A DNA stretch of 64,000 nt from Geodermatophilus sabuli. Its GTDB lineage: Bacteria; Actinomycetota; Actinomycetes; Mycobacteriales; Geodermatophilaceae. The stretch covers positions 62,001-126,000 of the forward strand of contig NZ_OBDO01000007.1 of NCBI RefSeq assembly GCF_900215145.1. The letters run 5' to 3'. The notes under the pieces are model-generated. The model was not told the DNA's origin. It ran no database searches and saw only the letters and a list, made by a program, of their open reading frames with translations. The position numbers and the translations under genes were made by a program. Positions 16,250-24,361 of this stretch are shown here, one piece after another (position 1 is the first letter of the stretch; every line of letters begins with the position of its first letter).

Positions 16250-17629
16250 GTGACCGACCGGGCCGACCCCGCCACGAAGCTCCGCCGAGCCGTCAGCGGC
16301 AGGCTCCTCTACCTCTTCGTCCTCGGGGACGTCCTCGGCGCCGGCGTCTACGCGCTGGTGGGCGAGGTGGCCGCCGAGGTCGGTGGCGCGGTGTGGGTGC
16401 CGCTGGCCCTGGCGCTGGTGCTGGCGCTGCTGACCGCCGCCTCCTACGCCGAGCTGGTCACCAAGTACCCGCAGGCCGGCGGCTCGGCGGTGTTCGCCGA
16501 ACGGGCGTTCCGGCGCCCGGTGATCGCGTTCCTCGTCGGGTTCTGCATGCTCGCCGCCGGGGTCACCAGCGCCGCCGGCCTCGCGCTGGCCTTCGCAGGT
16601 GACTACCTGGGCGTCTTCCTCGACGTGCCCGCCACCCCGGCGGCCCTGGTGTTCCTCGCGCTGGTGGCGCTGCTCAACGCGCGCGGGATCCAGGAGTCGC
16701 TGCGCGCCAACACGGTGATGACGCTCGTGGAGGCCTCCGGCCTGGTCCTGGTGGTGGTCCTCGGCGCCGTCGTCCTGGGGCGGGGCGACGGCGACCTCGG
16801 GCGCACCGTGGAGTTCCCGCCCGGGGTGTCGGCCGGGTCCGCCGTCCTGGCCGCGGCGCTGCTGGCCTACTACTCCTTCGTCGGCTTCGAGACGTCGGCG
16901 AACATCGCCGAGGAGGTCCGCGACGTGCGCCGCGTCTACCCGCGGGCGCTGTTCGGCGCGCTGCTCACCGCCGGCGTGGTCTACGTGCTGGTCGGCCTGG
17001 CGGCGACGGCGGTGGTCCCGCCCGACGTGCTGGCCGGTTCCAGCGGCCCGCTGCTCGAGGTCGTCCGGGCCGCCGACGCCGGCATCCCCGACCGGCTGTT
17101 CAGCGCGATCGCCCTGGTCGCCGTCGCCAACGGTGCCCTGCTGACGATGATCATGGCCAGCCGGATGGCGTTCGGGATGGCCGACCAGGGCCTGCTGCCG
17201 CGCGCCCTGGACCGGGTCCTGCCGCACCGGCGCACGCCGTGGGTGGCGATCGTGGTGACGACGGCGGTGGCGATGGTGCTGACCGCGACCGGCACGCTGG
17301 CCGCGCTGGCCAACACCGTCGTCTTGCTGCTGCTGCTGGTCTTCCTGAGCACGAACACCGCGGTGCTGGTGCTGCGCCGGGACCGGGTGGACGCACCGCA
17401 CTTCCGCGCGCCGGTGGTGCTGCCGGTGCTCGCCATCGCCTCGTGTCTGCTGCTGCTCTCGCAGCAGGAGGCGGCACCTGGCTGCGGGCCGGCGTCCTGC
17501 TGGCCGTCGGCGTGCTGCTGCACGTCGGCACCCAGGCCACCCGTCGCCGCCAGGACCTCGTGCACGCCGACGAGACCGCCGTTCCCGGCTGACAGGATGG
17601 CGCGGTGGCCGACCGCACCCCCCTGGTGA
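16250..17629 (+). CDS. APC superfamily amino acid permease with apparent 3' frameshift
   Basis: Twelve-helix-type transporter of the amino acid/polyamine/organocation family: GDVLGAGVYALVG in TM1, ELVTKYPQAGGSAVF, YYSFVGFETSANIAEEVRD in TM6 and SRMAFGMADQGLLP. The GTG at 16250 opens just before the conserved part. Near 17470-17480 the frame leaves the helix code (LLLLSQQEAAPGCGPASCW); the next frame continues the expected last helix (TWLRAGVLLAVGVLLHVG) and stops at 17592, just before the next gene at 17605. The literal ORF overlaps that gene. One base seems missing near GCGGCACCTGG. It is either a sequencing error or a recent mutation altering the last ~45 residues. Confidence 0.83.
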   Translation: MTDRADPATKLRRAVSGRLLYLFVLGDVLGAGVYALVGEVAAEVGGAVWVPLALALVLALLTAASYAELVTKYPQAGGSAVFAERAFRRPVIAFLVGFCMLAAGVTSAAGLALAFAGDYLGVFLDVPATPAALVFLALVALLNARGIQESLRANTVMTLVEASGLVLVVVLGAVVLGRGDGDLGRTVEFPPGVSAGSAVLAAALLAYYSFVGFETSANIAEEVRDVRRVYPRALFGALLTAGVVYVLVGLAATAVVPPDVLAGSSGPLLEVVRAADAGIPDRLFSAIALVAVANGALLTMIMASRMAFGMADQGLLPRALDRVLPHRRTPWVAIVVTTAVAMVLTATGTLAALANTVVLLLLLVFLSTNTAVLVLRRDRVDAPHFRAPVVLPVLAIASCLLLLSQQEAAPGCGPASCWPSACCCTSAPRPPVAARTSCTPTRPPFPADRMARWPTAPPW

Positions 17630-18558
17630 TCGACACCGACCCCGGCATCGACGACGCGCTGGCCATCCTGCTGGCGCTGGCCAGCCCGGAGGTGGACCTG
17701 CGGCTGGTCACCACAGTGCACGGCAACGTCGACCTGGGACGGACCACCGAGAACGCGCTGCGCGTGCTGCACCTGGCCGGCCGCTCCGACGTCCCGGTGG
17801 CGGCCGGCGCGCGGGACTCCCTCGTGTACCGCCAGCCGGAGCGGGCCGGCCACGTGCACGGCGAGGCCGGGCTGGGCGGGGTGCAGCTGCCGCCCTCACC
17901 GGCCGCCGCGGACCCGCGGCCGGCCGTCACCGCGCTCGCCGAGCTGCTGCTGGCGGCGGAGGAACCGGTCACCGTGGCCGCCATCGGGCCGTGGACCAAC
18001 ATCGCGCTGCTGCTGGCCGTCCACCCCGAGGTCGCCGAGCGGATCGGCCGGCTGGTGCTCATGGGCGGCTCGGCGGCACGCGGCGGGAACGTCACCGCCG
18101 CCGCCGAGTTCAACGTGTGGGCCGACCCGGAGGCCGCCCAGCGGGTGCTCGGCTCCGGCGTCCCCACCGTCCTCGTCGGGCTGGACGTCACCCTGCCGAC
18201 GGTCCTCGACGCCGACGGGATCGCGCGCTTCGCCGCCGCCGGCCCGGTGGGCGCCACCGCGGCGGCGGTCCTGCAGCAGTACCTCGACCACGCCCGGTCC
18301 GCCTACGGGACCACCGGCGTCGTCGTCCACGACGCGCTGGCGCTCACCGAGGCGATCGCACCGGGCACGCTCGGCACGGTGCGGCGGGACGTCGTCGTCG
18401 ACACGACCCTCGGCGCCGGGCGCGGTCAGACGCTGGTCGACCGCCGCCGCGTGTCGGACTCCCCCACCGCCGTCGACGTCGCCGAGACCGTGGACGGCCC
18501 GGCCGCGGTGGAGTTCCTCGTCAGCCGGCTGGAGGCGCTCAGCCGCGCGGCCGGGTAG
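17605..18558 (+). CDS. Nucleoside hydrolase (IunH family)
   Basis: 317 residues. It opens with LVIDTDPGIDDALA, the Asp cluster that binds Ca2+ and the ribose, and keeps TTVHGNVDL, AIGPWTNIA, LVLMGGSAARGGN, EFNVWADPEAA and VHDALAL (the late His/Asp). It cleaves ribonucleosides to base plus ribose for salvage; inosine, uridine or others cannot be separated from sequence. The GTG at 17605 follows AGGATGG. Its end overlaps the convergent GAF-ANTAR gene by 20 nt. The permease upstream may supply substrates, but that is speculative. Confidence 0.92.
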   Translation: MADRTPLVIDTDPGIDDALAILLALASPEVDLRLVTTVHGNVDLGRTTENALRVLHLAGRSDVPVAAGARDSLVYRQPERAGHVHGEAGLGGVQLPPSPAAADPRPAVTALAELLLAAEEPVTVAAIGPWTNIALLLAVHPEVAERIGRLVLMGGSAARGGNVTAAAEFNVWADPEAAQRVLGSGVPTVLVGLDVTLPTVLDADGIARFAAAGPVGATAAAVLQQYLDHARSAYGTTGVVVHDALALTEAIAPGTLGTVRRDVVVDTTLGAGRGQTLVDRRRVSDSPTAVDVAETVDGPAAVEFLVSRLEALSRAAG

Positions 18559-19249
18559 CCGCCCCGCCGCCGGACGTCGACTGCACGATGCCGGTGGCGA
18601 TGTCGCGCAGCTTGCGGTTGTAGCGCTGCGAGGCCTCCCGCAGGACGTCGAAGGCCTGCTCCGCGTCGATGTGGCGCTGCGCCATGAGCACGCCCTTGGC
18701 CTGCTCGATCACCGCCCGCGACTCCATCGCCCGGCGCATGTTCATGGCCTGCTCGCCGAGCCGGTCGTGCGCGTCGGCGTTGGCCACTGCGACCGCCACG
18801 GCCTCGGCCACCTCCAGGGCCACCGCGAGCGACTCCGGGGTGGCGAACGCGGCCGGCTCGGAGGAGTAGTTGTTCAGCGCCCCGATGGCGTTGCCCTGGT
18901 ACGGCAGCGGGATGGAGAGCGAGCTGCGGACCCCGATGCCCTGCACCCGGGCCGTGTAGTCCGGCCAGCGCTGCTCGGTCTCCATGTCGTCGACGCGCAG
19001 CACCACGCCGCCCCGGCCGGCGTCCATGCACGGGCCGTAGCCCTGCTCGTACTGCATCTCGTCGGCCGCCAGCGCCATCTCGCCGTGGTGGGCGGCGGTG
19101 AAGGCCTTGTCATCGCGGATCAGGGTGATCGACGTCGACTCGGCGCCGGGGATGCTGCGGGCCGCCAGGGTGGTCACCTCGGCGAGGACGTCGGCGAGCG
19201 TGCGGTCGGCCAGCACCACCTGGCTGAGGTCGCGCCAGAGCTGCTCCAT
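18539..19249 (-). CDS. GAF-ANTAR RNA-binding antiterminator-type regulator
   Basis: 236 residues. The GAF domain (about 15-160) has GYGPCMDAGRGG and VRSSLSIPLPYQG. The C-terminal ANTAR domain (about 165-225) has the three-helix pattern RRAMESRAVIEQAKGVLMAQ, then AEQAFDVLREASQRYNRKLRDIA. ANTAR proteins bind paired hairpins in nascent RNA and prevent termination. Such GAF-ANTAR proteins are abundant in actinobacteria and often sense redox or small ligands. ATG 19249. It is divergent from the second HATPase gene 150 bases away. Confidence 0.9.
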   Translation of the reverse strand: MEQLWRDLSQVVLADRTLADVLAEVTTLAARSIPGAESTSITLIRDDKAFTAAHHGEMALAADEMQYEQGYGPCMDAGRGGVVLRVDDMETEQRWPDYTARVQGIGVRSSLSIPLPYQGNAIGALNNYSSEPAAFATPESLAVALEVAEAVAVAVANADAHDRLGEQAMNMRRAMESRAVIEQAKGVLMAQRHIDAEQAFDVLREASQRYNRKLRDIATGIVQSTSGGGAATRPRG

Positions 19250-19398
19250 GGGGTCAGTCTGCCGCCCCGGCGCTGCACCGCGGAACGCCCGACCGGCTCT
19301 CCGGGCCCCGCCGCTGCGGGACGGCGTCGCTTCGGCCAGGATGGGGGCGGCCGCGTGTCGACGGCCAGCGGACGCTCAGCACCGGCGGAGGGGGCGGG

Positions 19399-19896
19399 AT
19401 GGGGCAGGAGACGTGGCCGCACGCACCGGTCCCCTCCGTGCCCGGCGACGTCTGGCACTGGCAGCTGGAGGCGATGCACGTCGTCTCCCGCGTCCGGTCG
19501 GACCTGCGCGCCCGCATCGCGCACCCGTCGGTGTGCTCCTCCTCCACCGAGGACGCCCGCGACGGTCTGCTGCTCGTCTTCGAGGAACTGGCCTCCAACG
19601 CGCTACGCCACGGCGGCGGCGCGGTCCGCGCCCTGGTGGTCGCCGGCCCCGAGGGCTGGCTGCTCGACCTCAGCGACGAGGCGCCGGACCGGCCGCCCGT
19701 GCCCGCGATCGACCGGGACCCCGCCCTCGGCGGCATGGGACTGCACCTGGTGGCCCAGCTGTCCAGCGACTACGGCTGGGAGGGCCGCCCGGGGCGCAAG
19801 CACGTCTGGGCCCGGCTGCCCAACGGCCGCCAGCCCGTCGAGGCGGCGCAGGACCGGGTGCCCGAGCCGCGCGCCCCGGAGTTCCCCCGCGACTGA
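19399..19896 (+). CDS. HATPase domain protein (anti-sigma-like), paralogue of 11610-12038
   Basis: 165 residues with the same layout as the first HATPase: N-box LLVFEELASNALRHGGG, DLSDEAPDRPP, GGMGLHLVAQL, and a HVWARL end equivalent to HVWAVL in the paralogue. Likely a Ser/Thr kinase of anti-anti-sigma proteins or a direct anti-sigma factor. The ATG follows GGAGGGGGCGGG. Its stop is followed within about 10 bases by the same hairpin-repeat element that follows the first HATPase, so gene and element may have been duplicated together. Confidence 0.87.
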   Translation: MGQETWPHAPVPSVPGDVWHWQLEAMHVVSRVRSDLRARIAHPSVCSSSTEDARDGLLLVFEELASNALRHGGGAVRALVVAGPEGWLLDLSDEAPDRPPVPAIDRDPALGGMGLHLVAQLSSDYGWEGRPGRKHVWARLPNGRQPVEAAQDRVPEPRAPEFPRD

Positions 19897-19904
19897 TGAC
19901 ATCG

Positions 19905-20139
19905 TCGGCCTACCGGCCGACACCGCGGCCAGGTGCCGTCCCCCAGGACCGCTGAGCCCACCCCGTGTCCCGATCGGGAGACCCTCCGGGCCTCCGCGAC
20001 CGGCCCACCCGCGGCCAGGTGCCGTCCCCCAGGACCGCTGAGCCCACCCCGTGTCCCGATCGGGAGACCCTCCGGGCCTCCGCGACCGGCCCACCCGCGG
20101 CCAGGTGCCGTCCCCCAGGACCGCTGAGCCCACCCCGTG
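19905..20139. repeat. Dispersed repeat element with 86-bp exact tandem repeats
   Basis: A hairpin (TCGGCC-TACC-GGCCGA) is followed by 86-bp units starting at 19925, 20011 and 20097. The first two units are identical by eye and the third stops after 43 bases. Exact identity of non-coding tandem units points to recent amplification. A diverged copy lies at 12043-12180. No transposase is present, so a REP- or MITE-like element is possible. Confidence 0.85.
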
Positions 20140-20148
20140 AACCCGGCC

Positions 20149-21780
20149 TCACCTGCCCGCACGGGTGACGGCGGCGCAGAAACGGGCGTGGTCCTCCCGC
20201 ACCTCCGCCATCGGGGCCAGCACCTCCTGCTGGGCCACCACGTCGACCGCGGCCTCCAGCCGCAGCCGCGCCCGCCGCGCCCGGTGGCGGGCACGGGCCC
20301 GCACGAACGGCCGGGCCACCAGCGCCAGCAACGCCCCCGCCAGCAGCCCACCGACCAGCAGCAGGGTGGGCAGCGGCAGCCCCTCGACCCGGGGCAGCGG
20401 GACGACGTCGTCGAGCTGGAGCAACCCCAGGGCCACCAGCGCCAGCAGCCACAGCGCCCCGGCCAGAGCCACCAGCATGAGCAGCCACTGCAGGCCGCCG
20501 ACGCCCCGCTGCCACAGCGGCGTGCGCTGCGGACCGAGGTCGGTGCCGGCGACGGCGCGGTCCAACTCGTCGGCCAGCCGCTCCTCGGAGACCTCCACCG
20601 TGCGCCGCAGCTCGTCCCGCCACGCCTGCGGCAGCCCCTCGCCGGCGGCCGCACGGGCCTGCCGCACCGCCCCGGTGACCGCCGCCCGCTGCACCGCGCC
20701 CGCGGCCGGCAGCGACGTGCGGGCCACGACTGTGTCGCCCTGCTCGGAGTCCTTCGCGCCGCCGAGGTGCAGCCGGTCGAGCGGGTCGGCGCGCAGCTTC
20801 CGGGTCCAGCGCACCAGGGACCAGCCGGTGGCCGCCGTCCCGCTGCGCCGGACCGACCGCTCCACGGCGGCGGCCACGGCCGGCACCCCGGCCGCCTCGG
20901 CCAGCGCCGCGGTGACCTGCTCCCGGTCCTGCCGGCCGACCCCCGACCCGCCCGCGGGGTCGGCGGAGCCGGGAGCGCAGTGCGCCGACAGCGCGGCCGC
21001 CGTGGCGCGGACGTCCGCGGTGAGCCGGTCGGTCGCCGCCCGGCGCGCCGCCACCCGGTCGGCCAGGTCGGCGCGCAGCTCCCCCAGGCCGGTGCCGGTG
21101 CGGGCGGAGACGGCGAGCAGCGGCGTCGCGGCCAGGCCCTCCCGGTCGAGCAGGGCCCGCAGGTCGGCCAGGCAGGCCCGGGCGGACGCCGGGTCGAGTC
21201 GGTCGACCTGGTTCAGCACGACCAGCAGGACGCCGGCGTGACCGGCCAGCGGCACCAGGTACCGCTCGTGGACGGCGGCGTCGGCGTACTTCTCGGGATC
21301 GAGCACCCACACCAGGACGTCCACCAGCTGCACCAGCCGGTCGACCTCCAGCCGGTGCTCCAGCTTGATGCTGTCGTGGTCGGGCAGGTCGAGCAGCACG
21401 AGGCCGTCCAGCGCCGGCTCGGGGGGGTGCCGGTGCCGGCGGGGCACCTCCAGCCAGTCGAGCAGCCGGTCGGCCGAGTGGGCGGGGGAGTCGTCCGCCC
21501 CCCACACCGTGGCGTGCGCGACCCCCGTCGTGGGCCGCCGGACCCCCGGCTTGCTCACCTCGCTGCCCGACAGCGCGTTGAACAGCGTGGACTTGCCGCT
21601 GCCGGTGGCCCCGGCCAACGCGACGACGGTGGCGTCCCCGAGCGCCTCGCGGGCCCCGGCCTTGGCCAGCAGCGTCCGGGCCTCCCCCACCTCGAGCACG
21701 TCGAGCCGGTCCTCGGCCACCTCGACCGCCTCCCGGAGGGCCGCCAGCCGGTCGGCCAGCGGCGGCGTCCGTCGGCTCAT
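20149..21780 (-). CDS. Dynamin-like / YfjP-type GTPase with C-terminal membrane segments
   Basis: 543 residues. The G domain has G1 GATGSGKST (about residue 57), a G3-type DLPDHDS and G4 NQVDRLD. The C-terminal half has two long hydrophobic helices (WLLMLVALAGALWLLALVALGLLQL; LLLVGGLLAGALLALVA) and a basic amphipathic tail. This layout is typical of membrane-associated bacterial GTPases in pairs. The upstream partner gene on the same strand encodes a second G-domain protein, 76 nt away. Possible roles are membrane fusion or repair at the cytoplasmic face; no direct evidence. Confidence 0.85.
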   Translation of the reverse strand: MSRRTPPLADRLAALREAVEVAEDRLDVLEVGEARTLLAKAGAREALGDATVVALAGATGSGKSTLFNALSGSEVSKPGVRRPTTGVAHATVWGADDSPAHSADRLLDWLEVPRRHRHPPEPALDGLVLLDLPDHDSIKLEHRLEVDRLVQLVDVLVWVLDPEKYADAAVHERYLVPLAGHAGVLLVVLNQVDRLDPASARACLADLRALLDREGLAATPLLAVSARTGTGLGELRADLADRVAARRAATDRLTADVRATAAALSAHCAPGSADPAGGSGVGRQDREQVTAALAEAAGVPAVAAAVERSVRRSGTAATGWSLVRWTRKLRADPLDRLHLGGAKDSEQGDTVVARTSLPAAGAVQRAAVTGAVRQARAAAGEGLPQAWRDELRRTVEVSEERLADELDRAVAGTDLGPQRTPLWQRGVGGLQWLLMLVALAGALWLLALVALGLLQLDDVVPLPRVEGLPLPTLLLVGGLLAGALLALVARPFVRARARHRARRARLRLEAAVDVVAQQEVLAPMAEVREDHARFCAAVTRAGR

Positions 21781-21856
21781 GCCCCCGCCTCGCTGATGCT
21801 CGCCGGGCGCATCCGCCGCACCGGGCTGTGCCCCTGGAGAGCTCGCACGCTCGCTC

Positions 21857-23554
21857 TCATGCCTGCGCCCGCGCCGCGGGGAGGGCGGCGGCCGCCGCCC
21901 GCAACCGCTCGGCGTCGTCCGGCCCCGGGGCCACGGCGTCCACCAGCTCGTCGAAGCGGCCCTGCTCGTAGCGGAGGAGCGCGTCGGCGCGGCCCTGGAG
22001 GTCCTCGCGGGCCCGAGCGGCCAGCGAGCGGACGGCGGCGTCGCCGAAGACGGCCTCCAACAACCGCTGCCCGAGGGCCGTCGTCCCCCCGGCGACAGCG
22101 ACCTCGCCGCCGGTGAGCCCGCCGGTCTGCGCGAACACCGCGACCATGACGACGGCGCCGGCGCCGTTGACACCCCACGAGAGCACCCGGGCCCGCGTGC
22201 GCTTGTCGGCGCCCTCGTCGCGTACCAGGTCCAGGACGTGGCCCTGCCAGTCCCGGACCTGCGCCGCGGCGGCCTCCGTGAAGTCCGCCGACGCCCGCTC
22301 GAGGTCCTCGTCGGTGGCCGCCAGCAGGGCCGGCCCGCCCGGGAGCGCGCGCCAGGCGGTGACCGTGCGCTCGGCGGCGCGGTCGGCTTCCGTGCGCAGC
22401 AACGTCTCCACGCTGGACTCCAGGGCGCCGGCGAGGTCGTCGGCCGGCGTGGGCCGCCCGGTCAGCGCGGCGGTCACCCGGTCACGGAGCCGGCCGATGG
22501 AGCTCTGCAGGGAGCGCATCCACTCCCCGGTGCCGATGAACTCCTGCCAGCGGGCCAGGACCTCGCCGCGCAGCAGGCTGCCGCTGCGCACCCCCTCGTC
22601 GATGCCGTCGTAGGCGGCGGTGTAGGCGGCCGCCGCGGCGCCGCGCAGGGCGGCCGCCGTGGTTGCCTGCTCCTCGATCGCGGCCGCGACGCCGGCCACC
22701 CGGTCGGCCAGGCTGGCCAGCGCGCCGGTGAGGGTCTGCCGGACGACGGCGGCCCGCTCCTCCTGGTCGGCGGCGAGGGTGTGCAGCCACTGCCGCAGCG
22801 GCGCCACCTGGTCCTCGGGCAGGAGGCCGGCGGTCAGCGGACGCTCCTCCACGACGAACAGCCGGGCGCTCGCGAGGCCGGCTCGCTGCAGCATCCCGGC
22901 GAGGTCGTCGGCGACCTCCCGGGCCGCCTCCGGCGGCACCCGGTCGAGCACGACGGCCAGCGCGGTGCCGCGTTCCTGCGCCGTCCGCAGCAGGTCCCAG
23001 GGGACCGCGTCGGCGTAGCGGGCGGCGGTGGTCACGAAGACCCACAGGTCCGCGGCGGCCAGCAGCTGCGCGGCGAGCTCCCGGTTGGACTCCACCACCG
23101 AGTCGACGTCCGGGGCGTCGAGCACGGCCAGGCCGGGCGGGACGTCGTCGCTCGGCACGAGCTGCAGGGTGCCGGGACCGCCGGCACCGCCGGTCACCCG
23201 GGCCAGGCCGGGCAGCACCCGGTCGCCGGAGAACGCGGCGGTGTCGGCACGGGCGCAGACGAGCACGGGAGCCCGCGTGGTGGGTCGCAGGACGCCGGCG
23301 GTGGTGACCGGGGCGCCGACCAGGCTGTTGACCAGGGTGGACTTGCCGGCGCCGGTGGAGCCGCCGACCACGGTCAGCAGCGGGGCGTCGAGGTCGCGCA
23401 GCCGCGGGAGCAGGTAGTCGTCGACCTGCTCGACCACGCTGCGCGCGGCGCGGCGCGCGGGTCCGGCGGCGGGGGTGGCCAGCCCGAGGGGAGCGGCGGC
23501 AACGGCGTCCCGCAGGGCGGCGAGGGCCTCGGGCAGCCGCGCGGGGAGGGTCAC
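21857..23554 (-). CDS. Dynamin-family GTPase (first gene of the pair)
   Basis: 565 residues. G1 is GGSTGAGKST (about residue 65), then VLRPTTRAPVLV (switch-like), G3 DAPDVDS and a G4-like VLDRVPPE. The middle is helical with heptad-like stretches, and a short glycine-rich hydrophobic region (VNGAGAVVMVAVFAQTGGLTGG) could touch the membrane. GTG 23554. The next gene downstream is also a GTPase, and paired dynamin-like proteins usually form hetero-oligomers on membranes. The G4 motif departs from N/TKxD, so nucleotide specificity is uncertain. Confidence 0.83.
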   Translation of the reverse strand: MTLPARLPEALAALRDAVAAAPLGLATPAAGPARRAARSVVEQVDDYLLPRLRDLDAPLLTVVGGSTGAGKSTLVNSLVGAPVTTAGVLRPTTRAPVLVCARADTAAFSGDRVLPGLARVTGGAGGPGTLQLVPSDDVPPGLAVLDAPDVDSVVESNRELAAQLLAAADLWVFVTTAARYADAVPWDLLRTAQERGTALAVVLDRVPPEAAREVADDLAGMLQRAGLASARLFVVEERPLTAGLLPEDQVAPLRQWLHTLAADQEERAAVVRQTLTGALASLADRVAGVAAAIEEQATTAAALRGAAAAAYTAAYDGIDEGVRSGSLLRGEVLARWQEFIGTGEWMRSLQSSIGRLRDRVTAALTGRPTPADDLAGALESSVETLLRTEADRAAERTVTAWRALPGGPALLAATDEDLERASADFTEAAAAQVRDWQGHVLDLVRDEGADKRTRARVLSWGVNGAGAVVMVAVFAQTGGLTGGEVAVAGGTTALGQRLLEAVFGDAAVRSLAARAREDLQGRADALLRYEQGRFDELVDAVAPGPDDAERLRAAAAALPAARAQA

Positions 23555-23583
23555 CCCCCGGGTCTATCCCGGCGGGGCGGTTG

Positions 23584-24231
23584 TTAGTCGAAGAGCGCCT
23601 GCGACTGGCGGGCGCGTTCCTCGCGCAGCGCCCGGAACACCCGCCGGCGCAGCCGGTCCTGCTCCTTCTCGGGGAGGTCGAGGAAGCGCAGCGAGAGCTG
23701 CCAGCAGGAGGCCCGGGTCTGCTGGCGCGCGACCTCGGCCGTGGTGACGAGCGCCCCGTCCTCCAGCTCCAGCGACACGCGGATGCGGCTGCCGGGCAGG
23801 GGCGGGTTGCCGTAGACGTCCAGCACGACGCGACACCCGGCCTCGCTGAGGTCCAGCGTCTCGCCCTCGAGGTCCACCCCGTTGACGGCGGCGAGGACCG
23901 GGATCGGGACGCGGGCGCGCACCGCCGCCCGGCGCTGGGACTCCTCGGCCGGCGTGGTGACCTGCAGGTGCCAGCGCGGGACCGCGCCGCGCTCGACGGT
24001 CGTGACGTCGGCCAGGAAGGACCGGCCGCCCTCGGGGCCCATCCAGAACAGGGACACCTGCTCGCCGACCCGGACCACGCACTGCTCGACGAACTCGCTC
24101 GCGGACGGGCGGACCACCACGAGGGTGGAGCCGGCGACCTCGACCCGGGCGCTGACCGACAGGCTCCGCGCGGCCGTGCTGATCTCGGCCTCGCCGTCCT
24201 GCATCGGGTGGTCCACACCGGGGGTGCTCAT
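23584..24231 (-). CDS. PilZ domain (c-di-GMP binding) protein
   Basis: 215 residues. The C-terminal half carries the PilZ signature: RRAAVRARVPIPV (the RxxxR arm) and, about 30 residues on, DLSEAGCRVVL (the D/NxSxxG part). An N-terminal YcgR-like beta domain precedes it (RVGEQVSLFWMGPEG). It likely binds c-di-GMP and regulates a partner such as a secretion or surface system. The ATG at 24231 with AAGGGAA was preferred over the ORF start at 24312. The GGDEF-EAL gene three genes away could set the c-di-GMP level it reads. Confidence 0.87.
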   Translation of the reverse strand: MSTPGVDHPMQDGEAEISTAARSLSVSARVEVAGSTLVVVRPSASEFVEQCVVRVGEQVSLFWMGPEGGRSFLADVTTVERGAVPRWHLQVTTPAEESQRRAAVRARVPIPVLAAVNGVDLEGETLDLSEAGCRVVLDVYGNPPLPGSRIRVSLELEDGALVTTAEVARQQTRASCWQLSLRFLDLPEKEQDRLRRRVFRALREERARQSQALFD

Positions 24232-24361
24232 GGTTCCCTTCCACTGCCGTTTCGCGGCGGTCCCGTCCCACGGACCCGCCGACAGACGGTAACCGCCCCG
24301 ACACGGGACCATGCCGCGGCCGGCGGGGTCGCACCCCCTCGGGGGGAGGCCCGTGGGCGCC

